In this document: positions 35,974-49,040 of the stretch, in pieces
How positions within the stretch are numbered: position 1 is the first letter of the stretch
How the letters are laid out: each line of letters begins with the position of its first letter
Origin: Lepidonotus clava
Taxonomy: Eukaryota > Annelida > Polychaeta > Phyllodocida > Polynoidae
Length of the DNA stretch: 64,000 nt
NCBI GenBank assembly: GCA_936440205.1
Contig: OW387133.1
Location: 51,424,374 to 51,488,373 of the forward strand
Direction: 5' to 3'
Made by a program: the position numbers and the translations under genes
Notes under the pieces: model-generated
The model's input: the letters and a program-made list of their open reading frames with translations, nothing else
Told to the model about the DNA's origin: nothing
The model's database searches: none

Positions 35974-38773
35974 ACCGTAGATTGAGGGGTAATTACGGTA
36001 GCGGCGAGGATTTAGCCGCGGTACCTGACGTTCGCCTCACCCCCAACCCTCAGGTTGGTATTCCAGTGGTGGCAGGCGGTGACATTTTATGGTGTCTGCT
36101 GGGAGTGGTCCACTCTGGGCGGGGCGGCGGGCCTAATGTAAAGGAGTCATGATAGCGCCTATGGCCACACACGTGCCTGTGGTCCTGTAACCGTATCCAG
36201 TCTTCAAATCCCCGCCTCACCTCCCCATCTCACCTGTAATATCCGGATTATGGATAGAAGGACCTTAAGGTGGCCTCCAGCACTGAACAATAAAAACCTG
36301 ATATCAGTATCCGCCCACATGGAAAAAGGAATCCCGTGATAAAATCTTGATAATGGGTAAAATGATATCAACCAAACTTTTTTCAATTTGTGTTGAATTT
36401 ATCATACTGTGTGATAAATGACAGCTACATATCACTTTCCTCTACCCCTTACTTATGTTACATCCAATGATTCATGTTATTTATATGACGAGGAGCAAAT
36501 TGAAACTGGAGAGATCTATGAGCGAAGAAGGGCCTGATGAGATGACACTTCAGCCACTGTAAAAGGGATAGATAGAATTTCAATTTCAACCAAGTCAAAT
36601 TTCAATTGGTTACAGTACTCACAGCCCTCGTGTTCACAGAGATTATGTTCTCTTTCCTTATTGCTGTGATATCTTCCTGTATGCATGATCAAAACCAGTG
36701 GAGTGTGACCATAGGTTGTGTATTGCTCGTATAGATATTTTGGGAATTTTAGAAGAAAGTCTCTCTAACCTTGATCGTACTGTACAAGCAACCAGGTGGT
36801 GCAGCAGCAGTGACTGATAACCCGAAGGCCCCTGTGTGCCGATGTTTCTTTATCTAACTTCTTTCCAGTAGCGGTACTCCTCATTCTAACCCCACCTTCG
36901 CTGTTTCCCCTTCCACCCTTCAAACAGCTGACGCCGCCGCCCAAACCCCATGACTGACAGCTCTCCTGTACCCGGGTTCACACGACGTCGACTCCAGGGT
37001 TGGATTGGGAGCCTTTCTGATTACACGGGCCAAGATTGCATGCCTGGGGACGTGGCCGTGTCGCCTCCGGTGGCAAATCATGTCTAATTACATCAGGGTA
37101 CAAGCTAAAGCTTTCAGGGTGTCCGCAGCACTGGCAATCAGCAGGCAAAAAGCGCCAGCGGCCCCAGCTGGCTCGCCGCCCTGATCACCTTGATGCTATC
37201 AAGTGGCAGATTACCAGAAATGACAGCCCAGCCCAAACAAAAACATTATTGCTTTCCAACGTTTCCTTGGCGAAAAATTCCGAATTCGATCCGATGGTAA
37301 TAGTCGCCGGGGAAAAAGCGTTGTCACTGTCAATGTTCTGCGGTGGCCTCTTGGGGGAGTCAGGCGACGTGGGAATGGGGATATTAGGCCTGGTTAGAGG
37401 ATGTTAGAAGTCAGAGATTGAGACTTGAGACCCTGGCTTTGAAACACGACATTGACGCTGGGGAGAAGGGAAACTTGTGTTTTTCTTTCAGTGATCTGCA
37501 AATATACAGACTTTAGTACTTCTAGGTGGGCTGGCTATGCCAACTTACATTTGACCTTTTTGTTGAGCCAACAAGTTCAATCACCCAGGACTTCTTTTTT
37601 GTAGACAGATATATCTGAGTTGGATGAGTATAGCACTTTAAGAAAAACTGAGGACAACCTCTATATGCACAGAAGCTAGCAAAGGCCCGAAGCCAAGGCC
37701 GTTGTATAAATGTGTAGGGGATTTACAACCTATAGGATCGGGATCAAGGCAAAGTGATCCCGGCCAAAAGTTGGCAGCTGAGGCATTGGTGGTGGGGTCC
37801 TTGGGGAGTCCTGCTAGCGCACAGATTGATTATCGCGGTTAAAAGCTGAGTTGGCACAGGTGGGCCCTTCTCAGAGCCCCACCTGCCAAAAGATCGTGGC
37901 CAGGCCGGGCGCACTGGTGTCCGGCGCCATCCATGATTCATTAGAAGGAGGCGGGTTACTTGTAATGTCAGGTGTATAGGGTTGGGGGCCAGGGGTGAGA
38001 GCGTTTGGGTGCGCTCTTTGTGGAAAAGGCTTCACTTGTTCTGCCATCTTCAAATCATCCTATTATGCTATTGTATTATATTCAGAGAAATGTTATGCGT
38101 TTCTTTATTCATTGTTGCTCAGACTAATGGCAGTTTGGATAACAAAGATGTTTTAGTGTTAAATTAAGTATAAAAGATTATTCATATTAGTGGAAACTGG
38201 AATTCTGATGGTATTTTCCCTATAAGTACTGCTATAAACAAAGGCTGTTTCATAATTCAAATTTCATATTCAAATTTATTCTTATTGGTGGTCGATTGGA
38301 GACAGGTCTTTGATAATCTTTCAGCACTAATGAAGTATTAATTGGGAGGTGAGAAATGTTACCTGGGCCTAAGATCATTGCAGTCACATAAAAGGCCGCA
38401 GAAATATGAAGGTCAACCACAAACAAAATCACTGACGTCAGGACACCTTTTCTAACCAGGCCTAAAAAGTGACCTTCACTTAAAGGCCAAAAGACACCTT
38501 CTGCATCAAAGGCCACCAGTAAAAGTGTCCTATGGAAACACGGAATTCTCTATGCAACGACACGGGAAAGGCCTTAGGCAAATGAGAGGCTATGCACGCT
38601 AAAAGAGCTCCATACATACTCCACACTGCCCATTGTGAGTCGCCTGACATAGACCAAGACAACGAAGCCGAAATCTAAAGTCAGGCACAGTATGGCAGAA
38701 AGTGGGCCATCAAAGAATGTCTTCAAAAATAAACAGTATCAGCTGCTCAGACGGGGGATGGGTATACTGTGGG
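35974..38773. other. intron stretch without supported features
   Basis: Mixed composition, AT-rich near 36360-36780 and 38040-38300. A plus-strand acceptor-like TTTTTCTTTCAG lies at about 37475-37487, with no usable downstream exon. No motif cluster noted. Confidence 0.45.
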
Positions 38774-38862
38774 GAGCTGCTCATGTCTGACAGTATAAAT
38801 ACACGAGGTGCCGCCACGCAGGGGAGCAGGAGGAGCGACTCAGATACAGGTGTGAGCAGCTC
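38774..38862. promoter_or_regulatory. GAGC-W-GCTC motif pair with a related variant
   Basis: GAGCTGCTC at 38774-38782 and GAGCAGCTC at 38854-38862, opposite orientations 80 bp apart, with GAGCGACTC between them at about 38833. A further CAGCTGCTCAG near 38740 is a near copy. Confidence 0.45.
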
Positions 38863-38889
38863 AGGTACACAGGTCTGTAGCACGGGTAG

Positions 38890-39890
38890 CAGAGGGGGTG
38901 AGGGACGAGGGTAAAGGCTATATGGTACAGCATAGAGCACTCGGTGCGTCTGTCAAATTTAGCTTAGAAGCTTTTTTCTCCGGTTAGTGAGGGGGAGCAA
39001 AGACAGAAAGTTGTATATTTCAAACCTGTTTACCAAGGAATTATTCGGACTTAAGTTCATGTAGTTTATTCAACTACACTCCTTGATGGCTGGATGTTGG
39101 AGCAAGTTGAGTGTTTTTATATTTTTCCAGACACATTAAATGATGTATGTGGCGACGTATTAAACGCTATCCTGGCCCAGCAGTAGCGCCTGTCCTTCCG
39201 CTACTACTCCTATCTACCTGCCCTTACCGTGCCCTCTACTCCCCACCTGCCACCCCGCCGCGAAGACATCCACAATCTGGGCGCGGCCGCCGAAAATAAA
39301 TTCTAGTGCGCCTCATTTGTGTACATTAAGCCCAGGGAGGAGATACCGCCTCCAGGGTGAGAGGGCTGCTATCAGCACGCCTCCAGCGCTTCATGCCTGA
39401 TATCCCGTGGAGGAAGGCGGGCGGTCGGGCGTCCACGCCCTTCAGGTGCGGGGACAGTGGCTGGAAAATTTGTCACAGCTGGAGATCACACCTTGTACCT
39501 GCCTGCCTCACAACGGTCTGTCAATAAAAGTGGGGCTTCTTCGGGGCAAAAAAAATGATAGGAAAAAGTAAATGTTGTTAGTGCTGGGGCTACGATGAAG
39601 ACCCTGGAGGGGGCCGCAAGAAGGCCTTGTGAGAGAAGGTGTTTCTCTAGAACAATATGTATGATCTATTACATGAGGCTATAACATGTATATATAATGT
39701 ATTTTTTCAGTAAATAGCTTTAGGAAGAATTTGATTAAACTGTCTATACCTGGAAAACTGTCTCTCTCGTTCCTGGAACGCATCTAGCTAGTCTGATATA
39801 ATGAGAATGCAGACAAAGCAGAAATGGTTGACATTTACATGGCCGGGACAAAAAGATCATCTCAGGTACGTAGGCGGGACGCTACGAGGT
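38890..39890. other. intron stretch with two CCTGGAGG-family words
   Basis: CCTCCAGGG at 39349-39357 and CCCTGGAGG at 39602-39610, 254 bp apart and facing each other. GC-rich, CpG-bearing sequence lies at about 39170-39460. No gene recognised. Confidence 0.45.
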
Positions 39891-39980
39891 GGGTGACATT
39901 GTCAGTGAAAGACTAAAGAGAGCGGCCGGTAATGAAGGGTGACATTGCGGGTAAAAGAATAAAGAGCTGCCGACAATAAG
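39891..39980. repeat. tandem duplication, 46-bp period, two copies
   Basis: GGGTGACATTG begins units at 39891 and 39937. Both continue with an aAGAcTAAAGAG-type core, then diverge. A diverged direct duplication. Confidence 0.7.
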
Positions 39981-40277
39981 GGGATGTCAGCCCGGCCGGT
40001 CTATAAGCCAAAGCCCACGGAGAATTCTATACCAACTTTTCGCACAAAGTCAGTAACCTAATCGGACCTTGGTGGCCGTCACTAGGCTGCTTATCTCGGC
40101 CTCATCTGTGGAGGCCCCCGACAAGATAATCCCAACGCCAAAGGTTAGAAGTCGGACGAAAAGCAGCAAAGGTTAAGAACGGCATTACTGCCAAATGGGA
40201 GATGTCGGGGTTGAGCCCTTAGCCCTGGTACTTTTTCACCACCATCAAGTTGGACTTGAACTGTTCGGGGACTTACC

Positions 40278-40302
40278 CCACTCACTCACTCACTGTGGCT
40301 TC
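40278..40302. repeat. short CACT tetranucleotide run ending in a GTGGCTTC copy
   Basis: About four CACT units run directly into GTGGCTTC at 40295-40302, one of the scattered copies of the recurrent 8-mer. Confidence 0.55.
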
Positions 40303-40368
40303 CTTCTTGTTTCCTCGCGGCAACTTTTAACCACCACCCAAGGAGTACACACATGACCCAGATTCGGT

Positions 40369-40395
40369 GAGCAGCTCGTTGTGTGTGAGCTGCTC
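40369..40395. promoter_or_regulatory. GAGC-W-GCTC pair, 18-bp spacing
   Basis: GAGCAGCTC at 40369-40377 and GAGCTGCTC at 40387-40395, both preceded by GT, with a TTGTGTGTG spacer. As the core is itself palindromic, the two sites read the same either way. GAGCGACTC follows at about 40428, matching the same variant beside the 38.8-kb pair. Confidence 0.5.
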
Positions 40396-40439
40396 CTCGT
40401 GGGGGAGAGATAGGCAGTAGTATAAACTGAGCGACTCAC

Positions 40440-43400
40440 CTGAGGCCAACCAGGGTCTCAGTAGCCGGGAGCCCCTCAACCCCTTCCCCTACTAGTCCCT
40501 CAACCAGGCCACCCTATCTCCTCGTTTCATGTCGGATCCTTCAAATGTCACTGGCTGTCGGTCTAGTTAGCCTTGGCTTTTTGTCAAAGAGCGAGGCCGC
40601 TCTGGATCACGGAGATAGGCCAGTGCCGGGCCACCCCTGCCCCACCCCTGCACCTCCCCCCTGCCCCGTCTTCCCCTACATCTATCGACTGTGGCGCCAC
40701 GCTTGGCGTATAGCGTTACAAATGTCGATTTGAGTGGAAACACGTCGGGGAGGCGGCCTGCCCAGCGCGCAGGACTATATATACATATCGGGATATATAT
40801 CCAGGTCTATGGCAGGTGAAGACGTGCGGATAGGTCTGATAGGAGATACTGTTACCGAGAGAAAGTCCACTGATTCTGTTACTTAACGGTGGCCTATATA
40901 TGAACTAACCGTAGGAAATGAACACTGCTAGGCAACGACGTTATAGTTGTTCAATCACGTGTCACTGTACACGTGTTAACATGCGGGAATCGTCATAGAA
41001 CTGATAGAAAAGGGAATAAACAGGAAATTGTAAGGGGAATCTAATCATACCACATTACTACCATGAGCCTTCGGGCAGCTGAGTGTATTACAACCCGTCA
41101 AAGGCGTCGATTTTCATTAACATCTGCTTTTGTACACAAAGCAAGACCATAGGTCATATAAGCGTACCAAAGTACAAGAATTGTTTCGGGCAGGAAATTG
41201 AAATAAGAAACCTGGCCAAACCTTCACCTAAGGCCTTCCTGTATGATATCAGCACCTTCAGTGTTAACCTATTTCATAACAGACTGGACATTCTTCCTTA
41301 GCACCTTTGATTGAACATAATATCCTAGGCCTGCCTCTCTCAATTAGCAAAAGCTTATAAAACAGCCTACAGGCTTCCTTGACGTGGCCAATATAGCGCT
41401 TTTATAAGAAACCAGTAACTGGGTGTGTGTTCTTTGAAGCAGACAGTCGTATAGAACGTCTCACGTCCTCCCACAGACTGCAGAAATAATTGCCTAAACG
41501 AGCCCGCCTTCTGCAAGTGTTTCACTCTCCAGGCATCTGGTTAAATATGCATTGATATTCAGATAAGAACTGATTATAATCCAGCCGCATTAAATTAGCA
41601 ATTGCTGAAACTGTTTCAGTTTAATCTTTCTTTTACTGTAACATTGAGCTAGAAAGTACTATGAAATTATGCAGCTGTATAAAATCTTGAGAAAGAACGT
41701 ATTTATTATGATGGTTCAAGTAGAGCCTAGCGTTTATTGAATTTAGGTTAAGTTAACTCTTGCAAATGTTCTTGGCAAAGTTTTTGAGCTGGAGGCATTG
41801 GATTGGTATTTTTGTGTCATGTGCTTAGCGTAAGCCAGGAGGATCTATCCCCGAGGACACGTGCAAGGCGATGCCAGTTACCAGGCCTGAACTATCGGGA
41901 TTATTCAAACTCTCTCTTGAAAAGGCAGATCCGTTCTCCGGGGCGTTTTGGGCTTTGGTTTGAAGCGCCCGTGCCAACCACACACCACATCCATGCCTCC
42001 AGGAGAAAGAGTTGTAAAAACACGGTTTGTTGCAGACAGGCTGGGAGCTATTGGACTCAGTCCTTTGTCCTCTTAGTCTAGGCCAAATCCCCCCTGCTCT
42101 CCCTTCCACTCGGCGCAGTGTTCTAAGAAGCTAAGCGACCTAACCCTTGGTCGCTATCTCTCTGATCGATCTCCCAGCTATTGCAAGGACCGCAATCTTT
42201 ATAGGCGGCTTGTTCATGACACGCTATTGCTTTATGTTTGATCAAACAAGGGCTTAACCACAGTTGGTTTCAACCACAGGTCACACCAAATCAGGTCTGA
42301 AAATTGGCCTTATCACAAGGACTTATAAAAGCAATAATATGATCCTACCATTCAGAAATACGTTACTTACTGCATCGATTGTAGGGGTCAAAGAACAAGA
42401 AGAAGGGTGTCTATTACGTATGGGAACTGCCACAATAATTTTCAATTCCCACTGAAAGCTCTTTATATTATAGAGGCAGTGCAAAGAAAAAGTCAGGAAT
42501 TTTAATTCAAACGGAGATGCCTGTGTTTGATATTAATTAGAAGAGAGTGCTGGTTAGTCTGCGGTCTGTCCGGACGGTGCATGACGATCCAGGCCTAAGA
42601 CAGCACCTCCACACAATGACGATTAATTACCACACTACATTCGGTTAATTGAAAGTGGCATATGACGATTCCCTCGTATGATAAAAAGGAACTTCATGGT
42701 GATTAAAATGTCACTTTTTTCCCGGAACTTTTTCTCTCTCTCCAAAGATGGCACCGTTGCCAGTCCATGTGATGTGCTCTATCTGACATCCTGAAAACCC
42801 ACCTTTCTGTTAAAGAATACATAAATGTCATGGAGTGTGATGCATGGTGAACACAACTACTTTTTTGGCAGCTGAACACAACTACTTTTTTGGCAAAAAA
42901 AAGAGACAATGACTAAAAACGGGAACCTTTGTACGAACTGTATCTGTAGTCTGGGCAGGAAGGAGGAGGGGTGATAAGAAAAGCAGGATGAGATAAGATG
43001 GCAGCAGAGACTGCAGTATATCTCAATGTGACCTGTAGTGTGTCTTGTGTACTCTGAAAATTGTATTAGCCGAGGTAAGGTCTGTGTTAGATTTCCTTTA
43101 ACAATGGAAATCTGTTTACGTGCATGCCAAGAAGTCTACGTGAATATGTGGCTCTGGATACAATGTGTTTTGTCATATACGCAGTTATTAAATGATAAAT
43201 ATATATAGCAATTCAAATTATTTCAGAAGTACACCAGGAAAATATCTGGTGTCACACATATTCACATTACAGGACCTAGGGCTACAAATTAGATAGAGTA
43301 CTTTCGAGGAGAACAAAATTTTTCGTAAACTTTCCACAGTTCCAGGAAAAATCTAATTCTCAGCCACGGAGATTCTAATCTGCAAGTCGACCCCTTCGAC

Positions 43401-43520
43401 TCTATTTTCACTGGTTGGGTGGAGAGGGGGAGCCCTGTGTATCCCTAGAACCTATTGACAGGGGTGGAGAAGTGGGGATAGATAACAAAAGCATTGACCA
43501 CATCCACCCAGCTAATCAAG
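40440..43520. other. intron stretch, mostly AT-rich
   Basis: Contains a TATATA-rich inverted patch near 40775-40800, one CCTCCAGG at 41996-42003 and the 25-bp duplication at 42848. Nothing supports a gene. Confidence 0.45.
42848..42897. repeat. near-perfect tandem duplication, 25-bp unit
   Basis: GAACACAACTACTTTTTTGG occurs twice with starts 25 bp apart and no mismatch across the shared part, so it is a recent duplication. Confidence 0.85.
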
Positions 43521-43540
43521 GGGCGCCCTCTGGCGAACCC
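43521..43540 (-). promoter_or_regulatory. CTCF-like site, minus orientation
   Basis: On the minus strand GGGTTCGCCAGAGGGCGCCC contains CGCCAGAGGGCGC, close to the best vertebrate and fly CTCF cores. With the site at 25658 it faces the plus-oriented sites to the left. Confidence 0.55.
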
Positions 43541-45102
43541 ACCCAGACATAAAACCTAATCCCAGAGAAAGCCCTGGCCGATAACCAATCGCAGCCCTCG
43601 AGACACAGTGCTGCTCCGGGACAAATGAAAACACAGCTTACATAGGAGGTGTGACCTTTCCCCGCGACCCGCTGCAAAGCAGTCAAGAAAATATTTTCTT
43701 TGGACGCCGCAGAAAACTTGGATGATTGACAGGCCTTGTGTGAAGATTTCCATTGTTGAAATGAGAGAGGCGAGAAGTGTTATTATGAGGAGAGATGTCT
43801 GCGTATTGCGAAAAGTGAGAAACGTTATGAAAAACATTCTCACCTGAGAGCCCTGACATAATTGGGTGTGACTACAGGTGTTCCAAGAGGAATCCATAGT
43901 TCTCGGAATTCCCTGAAAGGGTACATTACACAAGGCCCCTCTTCTTGTCTGTATTCTATCTAATAGCATTCCTTACTCTGTCTGGCTGCGAAGGCCACCC
44001 ACCTGGATCTCTGTCTATAATAAAGGCAAAGGACGGTCCCAAGAGTCCCTTTGATATCTCCTGATACTAGCTTTTACCTGAAAGCTTCTTTCGGTGACTG
44101 TAGAGCTGCAGGGCTTTTATCTTCCGACGACCAAAGAACGCTGAGACAGACAATATGATGCCTACGTCACAGATGGGGGAGATGTTATAACACGTGCTAA
44201 AGGAATAGAACCATTAGAATGCTTTGTGTACGTATGTGTTCCTGCTAAATTAGATACAATCAATACTTTTGAAAATATCAACACAAAAGGAGAAGCGTTT
44301 CGATTGTCAGACATAGCAAGAAATAAATAAGTTGCCGTCCCTACACAGCTCTGAGCTTAATTGGTAATGCATAGGCTTACGCTATATTTTAAAGGATAGA
44401 AAAGAAAACCATCAAAGACTATTTCATCGCTTTATAGCTTGAGTGGCAATGTATACACAAGTAAATCCATATTTTACTATCCTCAAATGTGTGTTTTACT
44501 GCCTACAGTGCTGTTGCTCACCACTTGTGCCAATGAAGCTTTTCAAGGAAAGTGTAGGCTTTGCTGATTCATCCTCGACCCAGGAGAGGTCATTGGGTGC
44601 AGATTGGGGATGTTCGATCAAGAAACCCTGGAGTTTGTGCGAGAGACTCTGGAGGAGGGGGAGGAGGCTGATGTAGTGGGTGAAGGGGGTGCTGAGGGAG
44701 GTGGCCACTGCTACTGGAGGGCCGTCTCCAGAACATGACACATGGCACTGGAGTGGGTGAGTTATGGCCGGATCAATTGGCCTATTACAGGGCCTTACTG
44801 ATGTACTGCCCCACCAGAGGGAGTCATAACAGTGCCAGATAAAACATCACAAATAGCAACAGAATTGATCTGCCACCAACCCCCAACCAGGACCCCCATA
44901 CCTCTCATGCGACCACACAACAATAGTAGCAGTACCCTTTCCTGAAGCCACCCAAAGCCAGAACCTATTCCTAAGAATAACAACACTTGTTTTACAAGCC
45001 CACACAATTCCACTGCAAGCGCCCCGCCACGGCAGACTGCAGAGGGCTTGGGATAAGGATCTGGGGCTGGGCTACATACAACAGCGGTGGGCCGGCATGG
45101 GC
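43541..45102. other. intron stretch with one single GAAGCCAC
   Basis: GAAGCCAC at 44944-44951. A 137-codon minus-strand frame covers 43556-43969 but shows no recognisable family, no flanking splice pair in phase and a composition typical of AT-rich random frames, so it is not called. Confidence 0.45.
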
Positions 45103-45124
45103 GAGCAGCTCGGGGGAGTAGCTC
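45103..45124. promoter_or_regulatory. GAGC-W-GCTC pair, 13-bp spacing
   Basis: Exact GAGCAGCTC at 45103-45111 and variant GAGTAGCTC at 45116-45124, both followed by GGG. A further exact copy is at 45494-45502, and GAGCAGATA about 25 bp past the pair is a partial match. Confidence 0.5.
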
Positions 45125-45493
45125 GGGTCGGAGATCACGGCGAGCAGATATGGATCCTGCTCAGCCCTGTGGGACCCCGGTCTTCCTCGGCTGGAGGATT
45201 CTCTCCCCGGCCCCCGACCATTCACATGTGTTTGCATGTCCTCTGCCTGCTAGGATAATTAGCCGCTCTGTAAAGTACGGCGTATTGACTCGGCACACAA
45301 CACTAAAGGCGGACATGTCTACTTTTTCCTCCTGCTCCCTACTACTCCCCCCCTCCCCTCACCAACCAAGACTCAGTCCCTCAGTGGCTGTGTGTAATTT
45401 GCACACGGCGCAACAGAAGTTGCCGAAGCCCGCGAAGGACACATGAAAGAGCACGACGCGCCGAGTCACGCCATCCGAGTGTGAGTTATTATA

Positions 45494-45502
45494 GAGCAGC
45501 TC
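45494..45502. promoter_or_regulatory. GAGCAGCTC site
   Basis: Exact copy, flanked TA...AT, in AT-richer sequence, so the match is not explained by local GC content. About 390 bp from the pair at 45103. Confidence 0.45.
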
Positions 45503-45509
45503 ATATTTA

Positions 45510-47886
45510 CATATCTCCTGCTGCTCGCCTATAGACAACACCGAGAAGCTTTTAATCTTGCATCACATCCACGCGCACCGACTCGTACCCGGAAATTAAT
45601 ACAAATGGCTTAAAATTGTGTATCTATCAGCAGTAATTAAAAGTAAATGATACTTCAAGAGGAAGTAGTAGTCTCTCTTCCTTGCAAAACTGCAGCGTGT
45701 TTCTCTTCTAAAAAACATCAGGGACAATTAATGTGTTCTATATCAGCGACATGCACGAAGAAAATGTGACATGGTGCAATTATTAGAGAACATCAGCATT
45801 GTTTCTTAGTAAGCCGGTAGCGTTTCCTTAGTTTTACGTCATTGTGGGCGTCAGCTACACTTTGTGGTGGCTCAGAGACATTAGAATCAAAAAGGAAAAA
45901 ACAGTCGGTCGCTGCGCAAAGCCGTGGCCTTTATGACGCCAGCAGAAGTCACCGCGCATACTCGAGCCTTTTCTTGCCGACCGATATTGCGTTTAATGAG
46001 CGAACAAGAGCCATGCTTCCGACTTGTGTTTTTTCATTTGTTCAGGTGGGCGTTGTGGTCTAGCAGATTCAATTACCTTGATCTTTCTTGTGTCACTTTC
46101 CCCGGGCCCTTCCCCTACCTTATCATCGTCATATCCTCCCAACAAAGCGGTCCCTTAGAGTGCCAGGCCTTTGCTTAGTGCAACTTAAAAAGATGGTAGC
46201 TCCTGCTTATTTTCCAATCAGAAAAGGCACGTACATGATTTTCAATTTGGCTGGCTTTTGTAAACAAAGGCATAGCTGGTTTCATAATGATATGGTCGAG
46301 GCATGTGTTGGTGTTATAACGAAGGATTATCCGGATCCATTTAATAAGTAGGTGAATTAACTAAGATAAGGATTTGGTATTATTTCACTTCAGCCAGGGT
46401 CGCAGTGGGCCTTCCAGGCAGGTTGGTGCATGACTCAAAAGAGTCCATGAACCATAAGAACTATGTCAAGTCGTAGAAAGCTTCCTGCAATATTTGTCCG
46501 GCTTCCCTATGGCCGTTCACGGCCGGGGCCGGCCAAGCTTGGACACAATATTCGCTCGCCACGTCCAAGCCCTACATGGCGCGTTAAACTTATTGCCGGC
46601 CGATTCAATAATCCCCCAAAACGAATCACGCCGACAGGATTCCACGCAAATCGCCTTCACACTGTCCGATCACAGAAAATGATCGGCCGGGCCATCTACT
46701 GGATCATATAGGGCGCGTTCGGAAACATCAATCAAAGGCGCTAAACGTATATAACATAATATACACCAAATTGAATGGCGCGTTTTATTGATACTCTCCA
46801 TGCGCGCGCCGCGGAAGGATCCCTTAATAACGTCCTCACGCCAAAGACCGAGGAGGGGCATTGAATGGCTTGATCCTGGGCAGGCCAACGAACGACCAAG
46901 CAAGTCTGCCGTGGCGGCTTAGCCCCATATTTGGGCGCTTCCGAATGCTCTCGTTCAGTATACCATTATGGCGGTGGAAGAGAGATGGGAAGGCGCCGTT
47001 TTTCATGCTTTGTGACACGAAGCAGGCGGGATTTTTTCCTCCAGTCTTTCTGGGCACTGACATTAACCGTCGGTCGGGGTCTTTGTGCCCGGTTTGATCG
47101 CCAACTTGCACCAATAGGCGGCGATACATAACGCGTCAAAAGCTTTTTATTCGGCCCCACAATGGCGAGGTGTCAACATGTTGAAAAGGGGACGGCAGCC
47201 GGCTTCGGTCTGAATGGCTCTCATCAGTAATAATATTCTGCCTCCAAGAAACCTCCAGACGCAAAGACCAAAAGGCTAGGCCTGAAATATGGCTGCCAAC
47301 GCTTGGCTTCCTCTCCGTTTTCCTCGGTGAAAAGATCTCCTGCTCAAAAAAAGGAGAAATTTCTTTTTTGCAACATCTCCTCAAATCAGATTTCCTGGTA
47401 AGGTCTCAGAAAATAGATCCGCGGATACCCAAAGCCTTTTTGACCAGCTTGCCCTTGGCGTCGATATAGGCTGTTTTGTATTGGATATAATTATCATTAC
47501 AAGGCATAAACTCATGAACCTCCAAGAAGAACGATTATAATATATGTGTACGTGTTTCTCTATACTGCGGTCCATCATATATACAGTCAATTCTTTTCCA
47601 TTCAATTTTCTCGGTGGTCATAAAAAGACGATAACAATAGGGTGGTGTTTGATAAGAAAAAGGCAGGCTCAATCGGGGGCTCCCTCCCTAAAGCCTACGT
47701 AGCTATAAGAACAATAATTGCATTAGTATCCACCACCAAGAAAGCCATGGCCGGATTGATGGCTCAGATGAAGATAGACGTCCCTAATGAAAATGGCGCA
47801 ATAATACAATTAATGAGAATCGCCAAGATAGTGGCACTTAGTCTACACAGCGCCAGGCCTAACTGCATTGCCTTATCTGGGGAGAT
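45510..47886. other. intron stretch with a CpG-rich interval
   Basis: 46490-47130 is rich in CpG and in AATGGCGC/GCGCC words of E2F-like look. An 88-codon plus-strand frame at 47642-47908 reads plausibly helical but has no family match or splice context; not called. Confidence 0.4.
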
Positions 47887-47947
47887 GAGTTGCTCGTCTT
47901 TAGCCTGAGTTGCTCAGGTGCTGTTAGTCCCACCTGGTGAGCAGCTC
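47887..47947. promoter_or_regulatory. three GAGC-W-GCTC-type motifs in 61 bp
   Basis: GAGTTGCTC at 47887-47895, GAGTTGCTC again at 47907-47915 (20 bp, about two helical turns) and GAGCAGCTC at 47939-47947. The two variant copies carry the identical change (C to T at the fourth base), as does GAGTTGCTC at 30631. Confidence 0.5.
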
Positions 47948-48549
47948 CAATTCCCCAAGTGAAATCGACGATAAGTGGCCGCGACGACGCACAGGGCAGA
48001 AAAATCCAGCGGCCAATAAAATCAAAGGGCAATTTCCCCACCAGAATGGTCTTGTTTTGCTAGGCCTAAAATCGGACTGGAAATGCGTTTTCTTCCGTTC
48101 CGTAATGAAGTGTCAATTTGAAATCGATAATTTTAGTACTTTTCTTCAATGTGAATCAATCATTCGCGGAAGGACGGAAAAAGGGCCTTTTGTTTTGAGG
48201 ATGTAAACATGAGAAAATAATCCTTCCATATTCACTTTGGGCTGGTCAATGGTCAATCTGTCTTCCCGTTAAGCAGCCTTAAGACTTGGAGCGCTTCCCG
48301 GAGATGAAAATATTTCTTACCAATAAAGACCCGCCCTCTATATTGTGTATTGATAAAGACAGAAGCCGCAAGGCAACCCGGCCATAATTACATCTATCAT
48401 AATTCAAATTCACGCTGCATGCACAGCATGAAAGGAGATAATCAAAAGACTAATTTTCTATATAACCACATCAACACAGTTGACTGGCCTCCTGTTACTA
48501 GCCGCCTTTGATACGCCCTAACCGTGGTAGGGGCCCCTTTTAATTACAA

Positions 48550-49040
48550 ATATTCACCGCGTCAAAATACCTTGGCGGGGCGATGACATCCAATTAAAAA
48601 TGTAATAGCTAGAGGGTGGTAATGTGAATGATTGATTAGATTTGCTTAATCCATCATATTTATCGTCAGGGGTGCGGCGGGGAAGAAACGACGGGGAGGG
48701 ATTTGTGAAAGGTTGTAAGGGGTTTGTATGGAGGCGGCGGGCCGGGCGTGGCTTTGAAGTAGGATTACGGGGTGGTGCGGGGGACGCACTCGAGCCGGCC
48801 AATCTGAAAAGTGGCGGCAGTGAGGGGTAAGATACTCGAGGTGCGGATCCCAACAGGCCCGTTTCTGTTGTCTGCCGGCACGTAAAGACCCTACGGATAC
48901 ATCAAACACTCCTGGCCCGCGCCCCCCTCACGCGCCCACTGCCCCGCGCCCGGCCTGTGGAGAGTTCGCACCGCGCGCCTTTTGTTTGTCGCCCCCTTTT
49001 CCCTTGTTGAGGGACCCCGCCGCCCGGACCACCTGAGAAC
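48550..49040. other. GC-rich block leading into a minisatellite
   Basis: 48660-49040 is GC-rich with many CpG (GGCGGCGGGCCGGGCGTGG). Several frames are open on both strands, which is expected at this composition; none looks real. Confidence 0.45.

Noticed and set aside
36618-36662. minus-strand exon with a GTGAGT donor and an open short frame
   Set aside because: The acceptor side lacks a pyrimidine tract and the phases (2 in, 1 out) do not fit between the neighbouring exons.
43556-43969. 137-codon minus-strand open frame with hydrophobic stretches
   Set aside because: No family likeness or splice context; AT-rich sequence gives hydrophobic translations by chance.
47642-47908. 88-codon plus-strand frame that reads like a helical protein
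   Set aside because: No acceptor or donor in phase, no known domain, and it runs into GAGTTGCTC motif copies.
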